Positions 9,048 to 16,767 of a DNA stretch of 64,000 bases are shown piece after piece. Each line of letters begins with the position of its first letter. The stretch's first letter is position 1. A program made the translations under genes and the position numbers. The stretch covers positions 124,001 to 188,000 of the forward strand of contig NZ_PYGK01000016.1 in the NCBI RefSeq assembly GCF_003014595.1, read 5' to 3'. Under the pieces are notes generated by a model that saw nothing but the letters and a program-made list of their open reading frames with translations, searched no databases and had not been told where the DNA came from. Origin of the DNA: Chitinophaga ginsengisoli (lineage in GTDB: Bacteria; Bacteroidota; Bacteroidia; Chitinophagales; Chitinophagaceae).

Positions 9048-9803
9048 TTATTCCATTTTCGGATTTTTAGGAAATAGAGAGCGGTTAAATTCCACTATCT
9101 CCTCATGCGACGGTTGAGTAGTGCGTTCTGAGAATAGCTTAATCACAGAATCCCTGATTTGCGGTGCCACTTCCCTTATACCATCTTTGAGCGCCTGTTT
9201 CAGTTCCGTTACATTTAATTCCGTACAATAGGCCGGAGTTCCTGGCTGTTGTCTCCACGAGCTTTCTAAGTTACCCGCATCAACGACATCAAAGCCTGCT
9301 TCATCGATAAGTCCGGAAATAATTTCCTTAGCTCTGGGATCATCTCCTGATACAGCAATAGCTATGCGCCCAGGTGTGCCCTGAGGTTTCCCACCGGATA
9401 CAAGGGTTTGCGCCAAAAGATTATTAAACGCTTTAATAACTGGGCGCCCTATTTGTTCAGAAACCCAAACGCTTTCCACTTTACCATTCTTTATTTCCTC
9501 TATGTCAGCATCACGGAACGGATAATAATTGGATGTATCCACTACAATGGTCTCCTTGGCTATTTCGTCAAACAAACTTTTTGACAGGCTGGGAATGGCT
9601 ATCGTTGGCACTGATAATATAACCACATCTACACCTTTAACCACATCTCCCACGGTCGAAGGCAAGGCACCTAATTCTTTGGCCCGCTTCTCTAGTTTAT
9701 CAAATTCACCTGAATTGCTTACTAAAACCTGATGGCCTGCTGCAACCATTTTTTGGGCAATAGTGCCTCCAATGGCACCCGTACCTATTATTCCAATTTT
9801 CAT
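9048..9803 (-). CDS. NADP-binding oxidoreductase, F420-dependent NADP reductase-like
   Basis: 251 residues. The N-terminus is a Rossmann fold of the NADP/F420 oxidoreductase type (IGIIGTGAIGGTIAQKM, then VLVSNS, DVVILSVP, and IVVDTSNYYPFRD). The middle has KAFNNLLAQTL and a SGDDPRAKEIISGLIDEAGFDVVDAG block, and ESSWRQQPGTPAYC follows, all characteristic of this family in bacteria that lack F420. In such hosts the proteins are NADPH-dependent reductases of unclear substrate. Divergent from the HxlR gene and separated from it by an SDR remnant, it is the likely HxlR target. Regulation by a thiol- or electrophile-sensing HxlR protein is inference. Confidence 0.88.
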   Translation of the reverse strand: MKIGIIGTGAIGGTIAQKMVAAGHQVLVSNSGEFDKLEKRAKELGALPSTVGDVVKGVDVVILSVPTIAIPSLSKSLFDEIAKETIVVDTSNYYPFRDADIEEIKNGKVESVWVSEQIGRPVIKAFNNLLAQTLVSGGKPQGTPGRIAIAVSGDDPRAKEIISGLIDEAGFDVVDAGNLESSWRQQPGTPAYCTELNVTELKQALKDGIREVAPQIRDSVIKLFSERTTQPSHEEIVEFNRSLFPKNPKME

Positions 9804-9858
9804 TCTTTTATTTTTGAAAAATGTTATTTTATTCTGATTACCCTTTCAAGTTCTGCTG

Positions 9859-10116
9859 TTATTTCCTTGGTGGAAGATTGTTGATAGCCCGGTTAATATC
9901 GATAGCATGGTCTACAAAACCTTTAGGATAATTACCCGACACTATGTTATCAAAATACTCATTACCAAGTTCCTTCATTTTACTAAGGGCCAGTTCTTGC
10001 TTTTCTTGTAACTCTTCTTTTTTTGCTCCTTCTTGCGAAAACAACCGTGCATGTGCTTCTCCCATTCCTCTCGCGGCCCCTGTTATAATAGCAACTTTAC
10101 CTTCGAGTCTTTTCAT
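9859..10116 (-). pseudogene. Chimeric SDR remnant: SDR start fused to an unrelated C-terminal tail
   Basis: 85 codons. The first 32 residues (LEGKVAIITGAARGMGEAHA onward) are the cofactor-binding start of a classical SDR. The sequence then jumps to a Lys/Glu-rich stretch and a tail ending in FVDHAIDINRAINNLPPRK, which is not SDR-like. Normal SDRs have about 250 residues with NNAG and YxxxK motifs, and these are absent. An internal deletion that joined the 5' end of one gene to the 3' end of another in frame explains this best. It lies 55 bp upstream of the NADP-binding oxidoreductase and may still be transcribed. Confidence 0.65.
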
Positions 10117-10227
10117 TTTCGTCTATCTAATTGGAAATTAATTATACTATCGAACACTTCTTCTATGTTACTATTCAGCATTCCAAAGTGTTAACCCTCC
10201 TTTGTTAAAGACTATATTTAAATTATC

Positions 10228-10285
10228 CTTTGCAAAGTTAGATACTTTTACTTTCCTTTGTATAGCACTTTCCCAAAGGAAAGTA
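10228..10285. promoter_or_regulatory. Palindromic operator region between HxlR gene and divergent oxidoreductase
   Basis: Two inverted repeats: CTTTGCAAAG (10228-10237), and the longer pair TACTTTCCTTTG (10249-10260) with CAAAGGAAAGTA (10274-10285), perfect 12-bp arms around a 13-bp spacer. They lie between divergent genes and 22 bp before the preferred HxlR start. Autoregulation together with control of the minus-strand genes is the usual arrangement for HxlR proteins. Confidence 0.65.
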
Positions 10286-10306
10286 GAATTTCAAAAACGA
10301 AGGCTT

Positions 10307-10654
10307 ATGGCACAAAAAAAAACGCACTGCGATTGTCTTAATACTATAAAGCCTGTTCGGGACGCGCTTGACGTAATCAGTGGGAAATGGAAATTGCCTA
10401 TTATAATTTCGGTGGGTGTCGGCAATGACCGCTTTACTGACATACAAGAAAGTATTCCCTTGATTACTCCTAAGGTTTTGGCAAAGGAGCTCAAAGAGTT
10501 AGAGCAGCATAAATTGATAAAGCGTATTATTTTGGGAGAATATCCTGTTAAAATCTCTTACAAGTTAGAGCCTTATGCAAATACCTTGACACCAATAATT
10601 TATGCGCTCAAGGACTGGGGAATAAACCATAGAAAAAAAGTAATGGACCGATGA
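10307..10654 (+). CDS. HxlR (DUF24) family winged-helix regulator
   Basis: 115 residues from ATG 10307. The frame is open upstream to 10202, but those codons overlap the palindromic operator and are not HxlR-like. The core has the family signature RDALDVISGKW, the recognition region VLAKELKELEQHKLI and the wing around ISYKLEPYANTL. An N-terminal Cys-x-Cys (HCDC, residues 8 and 10) sits where many DUF24 regulators have a redox-sensing Cys, so thiol-based sensing of electrophiles or quinones is plausible. It is divergent from a reductase gene. Family assignment is firm; the signal is inferred. Confidence 0.92.
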   Translation: MAQKKTHCDCLNTIKPVRDALDVISGKWKLPIIISVGVGNDRFTDIQESIPLITPKVLAKELKELEQHKLIKRIILGEYPVKISYKLEPYANTLTPIIYALKDWGINHRKKVMDR

Positions 10655-10778
10655 CCATGCTTTTACCAATTATAGGGCAGCTACTATTACCCAGATGCGG
10701 ATACTAAAGAATTAGTAGAAATTTTACTACCCTTAAATGAATTTTCGATATATTCGAATAACTTAAAACACTATTAAT

Positions 10779-10976
10779 ATGGCTATTAAATTTACTAGGA
10801 AGGTGGAAGTCATTAATCGTGTGAAAGCCGAAGGTAAATTTAATTACATGAATTCAGGAAAAGATGGTGAAATGAGAAAGGCTATAAATACTCATGTGAT
10901 TGAAACCAAACGTGATTTCGAACACAAAGAAAGAATGTCTAGAATAGCAGCATCTCAACTAACTCTTACGGCATAG
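10779..10976 (+). CDS. Small basic hypothetical protein
   Basis: 65 residues, charged and predominantly helical (VEVINRVKAEGKFN; RKAINTHVIETKRDFEHKERM), with no signal peptide and no cysteines. An AT-rich upstream region and a terminator 28 bp downstream make it look like a real monocistronic gene. I do not recognise the family. Confidence 0.55.
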   Translation: MAIKFTRKVEVINRVKAEGKFNYMNSGKDGEMRKAINTHVIETKRDFEHKERMSRIAASQLTLTA

Positions 10977-11004
10977 TCTGCAGTATTCATCTTATCAAAA
11001 TAAT

Positions 11005-11038
11005 AAAAAGGTTCGCTTCAACATAAGCGGACCTTTTT
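11005..11038 (+). terminator. Intrinsic terminator after the 65-residue gene
   Basis: AAAAAGGTTCGCTT, loop CAACAT, AAGCGGACCTTTTT. The stem has one G-T type wobble and ends in a T run; the A-rich 5' arm could make it bidirectional. Confidence 0.85.
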
Positions 11039-11082
11039 ATTATTTTGAATTTAACATTCGTAAAAGCGGCGCACTTTTCATT

Positions 11083-11301
11083 ATCGTGATTTAGCGCCAA
11101 GCTATCACGTTCAATCTGATAAACAAGCTGTAATTGTTCCGGTGTGTATTCCGCTCTTGCACGATCGCTGTAAGCGGATTCGGTAAAATATCTTCTTGCA
11201 TGTGCAAAGCAGTGGATCGGTGTTATATTATTAGTGTCGACGATGCTATTATACCCAGAGTACGCGTTGGTTTGCGGCGTTCCATAAAAATCCTTAATGG
11301 C
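11083..11301 (-). mobile_element. IS66-family transposase fragment
   Basis: The minus-strand frame between a stop at 11302-11304 and about 11083 encodes an IS66 transposase core: TNAYSGYNSIVD, then THR-like PIHCFAHARRYF and YQIERD. The motif pair YSGY plus CFAHARR is diagnostic of the IS66 TnpC catalytic region. Only about 70 codons survive, there is no start codon, and homology ends after about LNHD. No terminal repeats or accessory genes are visible, so this is a dead remnant. Confidence 0.8.
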
Positions 11302-11484
11302 TTATTTGGTCACACTTCACCAAGGCTTTAGAAACTGGAGAAGGCGTTGCTGCCGCGTCATTCCCCCTTCCCCGATCCGGCAGGGTTCCAAACGATGGGG
11401 AAGGTATTTGCACAAAATTAGATACTCCCCAAATATATTTTCGTTCAATCCGGTCGCGGATATAATATAGACATTTTTGGTGAC

Positions 11485-12048
11485 TCAAAGGCTCACGTTT
11501 CTTCTAACGGTAAGTACATACCTGTCTTTATCATCAACCGGCGTACGATAATAATCATTAGTATCAGAAATGCCTATTATATAGCTTCCAATATTCCAGA
11601 CATGATGACGGTCCTCACTGGGATCATCTTTTGATGATCCAAAACTAGATTCATAACTCCATTTTCCACTTTCAGTCCCCAGCTTTTCACTAGCTATCTT
11701 CAAAAATGTATCATTCTTGCTAATGGTAACAAAAACGCGATAGACGGTAGAATCTATACCAATACTAACCATTATTTTCTGAATTGATGACCCAAAGAGC
11801 TGGAGGCTGTCTGTTTTCTTTAGTAGAAAGAACCCTGTTTCGTAAAGGCGGAAGGTAGGAGAGGGAATATCTAAATTGCGTATTGGCGTTTTAATGTTGT
11901 TTTTGATATCAGGTAGTGGTTTTGACAGTATATCGGTCAAGAAAATAAGCTCAGCGGGAATTTCTTGTTTTACCTGGCCCAAACCATTTTCAAGCGAAAA
12001 GAGGAAACAGATAAAAAATGCACAGCGGGGCAGGGATTGAATGAACAT
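11485..12048 (-). CDS. Exported hypothetical protein
   Basis: 187 residues with an N-terminal signal peptide (about residues 1-24, ending near LGQ). The rest is beta-rich with several aromatic residues, and there is no motif I know. It has no lipobox Cys after the signal, so a periplasmic location is most likely. It lies alone between an IS66 remnant and an 830-bp intergenic region, which hints at accessory DNA. No function is assigned. Confidence 0.6.
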   Translation of the reverse strand: MFIQSLPRCAFFICFLFSLENGLGQVKQEIPAELIFLTDILSKPLPDIKNNIKTPIRNLDIPSPTFRLYETGFFLLKKTDSLQLFGSSIQKIMVSIGIDSTVYRVFVTISKNDTFLKIASEKLGTESGKWSYESSFGSSKDDPSEDRHHVWNIGSYIIGISDTNDYYRTPVDDKDRYVLTVRRNVSL

Positions 12049-12751
12049 TTTATTTTATTAATATTAACGTGAGTACTGTTAGTGAAAATAAGATTTTTTA
12101 TTGACGCAGTACCAGAAAGTTAGTATCAAGGTTCAAAGCGCGGCACACGTTGTTGAAACGATGCTTGATCGATATCAATAGTTATATCCTCTCGATGTAC
12201 TTTGATAATACTAACGTACATCGGTATATATTTTTCTTCAATTTTTTTTGTCGTGTATTTATTTCTTCATTAACTTGCTTTTATAATTATCATACTTGTA
12301 TATAGCTATCGATAATGAGTTGACCTTTTCAGTAAGAAATCATTATTTTGTGATACATATGACAAGAAGGTAAGCGTTTAACGAATCTCGTCCATCGAAT
12401 CTGACAGTTTACTGTACGAGGTATAAGTTAAAGCGCTCAACCCACATAACAAGGGTTGGGCCTACTTATGCATTGGGCAGGGCTACCGAAAGGTAGTTGG
12501 CTTTGTCAGAGCCAGATGGACAATGCGGGTGGGTTCCAGCCCTTATTATATTCCCTGCACTCGAAAATGCTTCCTCCTCCGGGTATTGCGCAATCACTTC
12601 TTACTCTCTTTAATCAAGGATATTATTTGTCGGCGTTACAAATAGGATAACGTCGTCAATTTACAGTATGCATCGCTACTATCTACGTTATAGATGGTTG
12701 AATAGAACTACTGGGGGAACAATTAATTTTTAAACATAAGTCAATCGCCAT
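12049..12751. other. Intergenic region with inverted repeats
   Basis: No convincing gene. It contains an 8-bp perfect inverted repeat CGATGTAC (12193-12200) / GTACATCG (12216-12223) and a short hairpin CAACCC (12438-12443) / GGGTTG (12453-12458). The 64-codon ORF at 12456-12650 has no recognisable features. Confidence 0.4.
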
Positions 12752-12773
12752 ATCAGTAATATTTATTACTGAT
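12752..12773. promoter_or_regulatory. Perfect palindrome upstream of the histidine kinase gene
   Basis: ATCAGTAATA, centre TT, TATTACTGAT: a perfect inverted repeat 104 bp before the kinase ATG. It is the only strong symmetrical site in front of the kinase/ATPase cassette, so a repressor or activator site is plausible; the binding factor is unknown. Confidence 0.5.
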
Positions 12774-12877
12774 GGGATAGTATTTGGTATATCGAAGGAT
12801 ATGCATCTGGAATTTTCTTCCGGCAGCCTCCTTCATGCGTATACTCATCAGTCAGCATTGTTAACAACAAATTTTCT

Positions 12878-13840
12878 ATGAATACACAAACTCAAACGTT
12901 AACTCGAAAGAAACACTTTTTCCCATTTTGCCTATCCGATGAGGAAATGCAATATCCGATGGAGGTCTTTTATGATTTCTGCGCTCGTACAGATCTACGG
13001 AAGGAAACTCACCGCCTTGACAGGCTACTTGAAGCCATCTCTAAATCCGGATCTGAGAATAATCGAAACTGTTATGATCTGGTAGACACAGAGTATCGAA
13101 GATTAATAGAGGCTGCATTTCTGCTTACAGAAAATGTAACCAGGGAAGAAGTATCTGTAGAACGCTTCCTTGGACTATTTGCACATGAAATCAAAACGCA
13201 ACTATCGGCCGCTTCATTGGCTGTTGAGTCGTTAGTTGACAGAACAGATTCCTTCTTTGCCAACAGGCCAGATGTGGCTTTTTATCTTACTACTTTACAA
13301 TCTATTCTTTTCAACAGCATACATGTCTTAAAGAATATGATTAATACCGTGCATTTTCGGGAAGAATGTTTTTTCCTGAGAGCGGAAGAGACATCCTTTA
13401 AAGTAGCGGATTTCATAGATGAATGTACGATTCCGCAGCACATTTTGAATGAAAGTTTTGACAAAAACCTGATTATCGAGCTGAATGAACTGCAGGGTAA
13501 GACTATTGTAACTGATAAGATGAAGCTTGGGCAAATAATTCAAAACTTCCTTATTAATGCGTATAAACACAGTAAGGGAAAGGAGATTCAGCTAATCGGA
13601 ACGGGGTCAAATGATCATGTATCATTTTCGGTTGTCAGTTATGGTCAAACCATTTCAGCAGAAGAAATTAAAAGGATTGTAAAGATTTACTATCAGGTCG
13701 AGCCGGGTAATGCAGGAAACGGATTAGGACTTTATTTATGCGAGCTATACGCGGAAATCCTGCGTGGAAATATCAAAATCACTAGCAATAAGGGCATCAC
13801 AAGCTTCACAATTATCATTCCCTGTGAAGTAAGAGACTGA
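12878..13840 (+). CDS. Soluble histidine-kinase-like protein with N-terminal helical module and degenerate G1 box
   Basis: 320 residues with no membrane segment. Residues 18-86 form a helical module (LSDEEM, PMEVFYDF, RRLIEAAFLL) that reappears as the stand-alone 98-residue product of the next gene. His103 lies in a HisKA-type H box (FAHEIKTQLSA). The ATPase part keeps an N box (QNFLINAYKHS, Asn223/Asn227) and a G2 loop (GNGLGLYL, 280-287). However, the G1 box that normally reads DxGxG is VVSYGQTIS, so the adenine-contacting Asp is Ser254. The protein may therefore bind nucleotide poorly or work as a scaffold or phosphatase. There is no response regulator next door. Context links it to the McrB-like ATPase. 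Confidence 0.85.
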   Translation: MNTQTQTLTRKKHFFPFCLSDEEMQYPMEVFYDFCARTDLRKETHRLDRLLEAISKSGSENNRNCYDLVDTEYRRLIEAAFLLTENVTREEVSVERFLGLFAHEIKTQLSAASLAVESLVDRTDSFFANRPDVAFYLTTLQSILFNSIHVLKNMINTVHFREECFFLRAEETSFKVADFIDECTIPQHILNESFDKNLIIELNELQGKTIVTDKMKLGQIIQNFLINAYKHSKGKEIQLIGTGSNDHVSFSVVSYGQTISAEEIKRIVKIYYQVEPGNAGNGLGLYLCELYAEILRGNIKITSNKGITSFTIIIPCEVRD

Positions 13841-13857
13841 ATATCAAAATTGTCATG

Positions 13858-13888
13858 GCATCGGTGTCATCTTACGCCGATGCTTTTT
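13858..13888 (+). terminator. Intrinsic terminator or attenuator between kinase gene and small module gene
   Basis: GCATCGG (13858-13864) pairs with CCGATGC (13877-13883), followed by TTTTT. The next gene starts only 14 bp after the T run, leaving no room for a separate promoter, so partial read-through is likely to set the ratio of kinase to downstream products. Confidence 0.8.
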
Positions 13889-13902
13889 AAATCATTCTAT
13901 AA

Positions 13903-14199
13903 ATGTATGTTATGAAAGGCTTACCAGAATGGCACCAACAGCCACTCGCACTTACGGAAGAAGAGATTGCAGCACCAATGACTGTAATTAATGACTTCTT
14001 TTATTCCTATCCTTTACCGGAGTTCAGAGAGCATATTAAAACGCTTCTCCTGATGGCATGCAGTGATCAGGATTGTAATGCTGCTTTTAATATCATTTTC
14101 TGCGAAGATGTTACCCGTTTAATCGAATCCTGTTATCTACTAAAAAATGAAGACCATGGAAAGAATAATATCACCAGGGGCGAGTCTCTCAAGCATTAA
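13903..14199 (+). CDS. Stand-alone helical module protein, homologous to the kinase N-terminus
   Basis: 98 residues. Residues 15-82 (LTEEEI, PMTVINDF, LLLMAC, TRLIESCYLL) align with residues 19-86 of the kinase encoded just upstream: L-S/T-D/E-EE, PMxVxxDF, then LL and RLIExxxLL are shared at matching spacing. It has no catalytic motif, so a protein-protein interaction role is likely. The last 53 bp overlap the start of the AAA+ ATPase gene in another frame, a strong sign of translational coupling. The tail after residue 83 is polar and probably disordered. I know no named family for it. Confidence 0.78.
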   Translation: MYVMKGLPEWHQQPLALTEEEIAAPMTVINDFFYSYPLPEFREHIKTLLLMACSDQDCNAAFNIIFCEDVTRLIESCYLLKNEDHGKNNITRGESLKH

Positions 14200-15475
14200 A
14201 GACCGCCGGCATAGGCTTTATCGAATTGAAGAAGAAGATGAGCTGGAAGGAGATTTTGGCATTTCTGCGGCTGATGAAGGTGAAGTCAAGGTAAAAAAGA
14301 AACCGCGTTCCAGGAAGGCCACAAAGAAAGCAAATGATGCCGGTATCAGAATAGGGGGACCTTTTCCCATCGAAGTTGACTTTGACCATCCATACCGCCA
14401 GGTATTGATGGCATTAAAAACAAAACCTTTTCTGCTTATGGCAGGTATGTGTGGGTCCGGAAAATCGCTTTTTGCAAGAGCATTAGCGTACCAGACCTGC
14501 CCTAAACATCTTCAGGAAAATGGGAAACCCGGCAACTTTCAGATAATGGCAGTTCAGCCCAATTGGTGCGATAACGAGGATATCGTCGGCTGGACTAACA
14601 ACCAAGGGAAACGCCACTTCACACCTTTTATCCATTTTCTGATAAAGGCGTGGCGGCATCCGGATGTGCCGTTTATTCTATGTCTTGACGAAATGAATCT
14701 TGCCAGGGTGGAACATTATTTTGCTGATTTCTTATCCATACTGGAAAGTCGTCAGCTTATCAATGATAAACTTGTTTCTGATGCGTTCATAGATGGGATG
14801 CAGTTAAAAGAGTGCCTAGAGAAAGATCCTCATTTTTGGGAGCAGTTAGAACTTACATTTGACGGTGACCTGCAGGCCTTCTTTCTCAATAACGGAATCA
14901 TGCTGCCATCAAATCTGATTGTTATCGGTACGGCAAATATGGATGAATTTGGGCACCAATTCAGCATGAAGGTGCTGGATAGGATCATGGTTGTTGAACT
15001 AAATGGCATAGATTTCTATGGAGGGCTTACAAACACCGGCACTGATCTGGAATTTCCGGCTAGCCCCTTAAATAGCGACTATCTGTTCGGACCGTTATTG
15101 TCGGCCAAAGAAGCATACCATTCATCACCAGCTGACGGGGACCTGATTATATCAGAGCTTCAAGCTATTGATAATATATTGTCAGCATCCTCTTTTCGAT
15201 TTGGTTATCGTATCAGGGATGCGGCGCTTATTTACTGCGCACATAATTCCAGAATAAATCGAAGCAAGAAGGACGATAAGTGGCTGTTTGGCTGTTTAGA
15301 TGAAATTATTCTGATGAAAATACTGCCCCGAATAAACGGGAACTGGGAATCTTCACAAAAGATCATTAACGATCTGCTTCGTTTTACGAGGAACAAATAT
15401 CAACGCAGTTTTAAAAGATTGTCATATATGAAGAATAGGGCGGAGGAGTCTCATTTCGTTTCTTTTTGGGGCTAA
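14147..15475 (+). CDS. McrB-like AAA+ NTPase without DNA-binding domain or McrC partner
   Basis: 442 residues. Residues 1-75 are a linker with an acidic patch (about 28-45) and a basic patch (KVKKKPRSRK, 48-57). The AAA+ core has Walker A GMCGSGKS (100-107), Walker B FILCLDEMNLARVEHYFADF (Asp181, Glu182), sensor-1 IGTANMDE (Asn264) and the Arg279 region KVLDRIM. The DEMNLARVEHYFADFL string is typical of the McrB/dynein-related branch. There is no N-terminal DNA-recognition domain and no McrC nuclease nearby, so it is not a classical McrBC restriction system. The first ATG (14147) overlaps the module gene by 53 bp; ATG 14156 is an alternative. It probably remodels a partner bridged by the module proteins. 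Confidence 0.87.
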   Translation: MKTMERIISPGASLSSIKDRRHRLYRIEEEDELEGDFGISAADEGEVKVKKKPRSRKATKKANDAGIRIGGPFPIEVDFDHPYRQVLMALKTKPFLLMAGMCGSGKSLFARALAYQTCPKHLQENGKPGNFQIMAVQPNWCDNEDIVGWTNNQGKRHFTPFIHFLIKAWRHPDVPFILCLDEMNLARVEHYFADFLSILESRQLINDKLVSDAFIDGMQLKECLEKDPHFWEQLELTFDGDLQAFFLNNGIMLPSNLIVIGTANMDEFGHQFSMKVLDRIMVVELNGIDFYGGLTNTGTDLEFPASPLNSDYLFGPLLSAKEAYHSSPADGDLIISELQAIDNILSASSFRFGYRIRDAALIYCAHNSRINRSKKDDKWLFGCLDEIILMKILPRINGNWESSQKIINDLLRFTRNKYQRSFKRLSYMKNRAEESHFVSFWG

Positions 15476-15574
15476 TAATGGCTATTTTAGGCGGTATACT
15501 GTTTTAATATAACCAATATATGTTCTTGCAAGTAGCGAAGTTAACTTTTCTTTTTTGACAGAGAATACGTCGGA

Positions 15575-16054
15575 ATGTGTACCTTAGATGGACCAACCTA
15601 TATGCCAATCACCAATATCCTGATTATTATGACGCCAAATGTAGCAGGAAGGCATGTGTGTAAGATAACATTGTATACAGTGATTATCCTGGAATTATTT
15701 TGGCTGTTCGTGGAAACAAGGGGGGATTTCGCTAACGGTATACTTTTCTATCTGAAAGCCCAGATGAACTATATTGTATGGATCTTTTTCGCGATCTGGT
15801 TTCTTTCATCCTATTTCCTGGGGAAGATGATGGGAGGGGAGATGCTTAAAGGGCGTAACCATTTGGTTCTGGCAAGTATATATGGATTAGTAGAAGGTTT
15901 GATTTTAGTGACTTATGCGATTATAGTATTCATTACTTCGGGACAATGGAGCAATATGGTACATGCCATGCCAGAGCTCTCTTTAATGATAATTATACCT
16001 ATACTGTTGCTGTGGTTGGCGGCGGCGAGTACATTAAAGCAAAAGATGAAATAG
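15575..16054 (+). CDS. Four-TM membrane protein, unknown function
   Basis: Up to 159 residues. Hydrophobic segments lie at about residues 30-47, 65-85, 98-120 and 133-150, with a short basic C-terminus (STLKQKMK). The true start may be ATG 15602 or 15629, because the first 28 residues are not conserved-looking. It follows the ATPase gene by 99 bp and precedes the TetR operator, so it could belong to either group. The arrangement resembles DUF4149/DoxX-size small membrane proteins but I see no defining motif. Confidence 0.6.
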   Translation: MCTLDGPTYMPITNILIIMTPNVAGRHVCKITLYTVIILELFWLFVETRGDFANGILFYLKAQMNYIVWIFFAIWFLSSYFLGKMMGGEMLKGRNHLVLASIYGLVEGLILVTYAIIVFITSGQWSNMVHAMPELSLMIIIPILLLWLAAASTLKQKMK

Positions 16055-16118
16055 ATGTCTGGAAATACCTCGACTATACTAACTCCCAAAAAAAATCTCA
16101 CCATTTTAGAAATTTATC

Positions 16119-16144
16119 TATTTTTGTAGTGAACAATACAAAAA
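16119..16144 (+). promoter_or_regulatory. TetR operator overlapping a -7 element (copy 1)
   Basis: An imperfect palindrome with arms TTTTTGTA (16121-16128) and TACAAAAA (16137-16144) around the centre GTGAACAA. TATTTTTG at 16119-16126 fits the TAnnTTTG promoter element, so bound repressor would mask the promoter of the TetR gene (autoregulation). Confidence 0.8.
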
Positions 16145-16172
16145 TACCTTTCCCAAGAGAAAAGCAATAGAA

Positions 16173-16754
16173 ATGAGAGGCAGACCCACTATATACGACA
16201 ACAAAGAAGTCTTATCGAAAGCACAGAAAGTGTTCTGGGCCAAGGGGTTTACCGCTACTTCACTGGAAGATATTCTCGAAGCCACCGGTCTTGGTAGCGG
16301 CAGCTTTTACCATGCTTTTAAAGGCGGTAAAAAAGAGCTGTTCAGAAAAGCTATTCAGCAGAGGAGGGAAGCTTTTAAGCAGTTCAGGGATGAGTTGGAG
16401 CAGAGCAAAGCACCTGTTGAACTGATCAAAGACTTCTTTCGCAGTATGGCTAAAGATGACCGGGAGACACATTTATTAGGCTGTATCATCGTGAATACGG
16501 TCGTTGAAATGGCCTGCCTGGATAGTGAGCTGGAAGAGGAAGCTATTACCATCCTGAAAGAAGTAGAACAGTTCTTTACCGCCACTATCAGGAAGGCGCA
16601 GAAGAATGGTACGCTGAAGAACCAGACCAATCCGGAGATCCTTGGGCGTTACCTGATCACCCTTTGGAACGGGATGAACGTGACCCGACGCATGTACCCG
16701 GACCAGCAGATCCTCAGCAAACAGATTGAAATGCAGCTGGAAATCATCAGCTGA
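16173..16754 (+). CDS. TetR/AcrR family transcriptional repressor
   Basis: 193 residues. The N-terminal helix-turn-helix is canonical (VLSKAQKVFWAKGFTATSLE followed by EATGLGSGSFYHAFKGGKKE). The C-terminal ligand domain includes LLGCIIVNTVVEMA and RYLITLWNGM, as in TetR proteins that control SDR or detoxification genes. The same operator occurs just upstream of this gene and in front of the SDR at 16841, so self-repression and repression of the SDR are strongly supported by sequence. The inducing ligand is not known. Confidence 0.94.
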   Translation: MRGRPTIYDNKEVLSKAQKVFWAKGFTATSLEDILEATGLGSGSFYHAFKGGKKELFRKAIQQRREAFKQFRDELEQSKAPVELIKDFFRSMAKDDRETHLLGCIIVNTVVEMACLDSELEEEAITILKEVEQFFTATIRKAQKNGTLKNQTNPEILGRYLITLWNGMNVTRRMYPDQQILSKQIEMQLEIIS

Positions 16755-16767
16755 TTTTTTTTGACCA

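Noticed and set aside
10202..10306. Longer HxlR protein from 10202
   Set aside because: The extra 35 codons overlap the palindromic operator and lie outside the HxlR domain.
11294..11488. 64-codon minus-strand ORF next to the IS66 remnant
   Set aside because: Low-complexity Pro/Ser sequence without family features; not connected in frame to the transposase fragment.
12456..12650. 64-codon ORF on the plus strand
   Set aside because: No recognisable motif, odd Pro/Trp composition and no promoter; likely chance.
14147..15475. Classical McrBC restriction system
   Set aside because: No McrC nuclease and no DNA-recognition domain; only the ATPase core is McrB-like.
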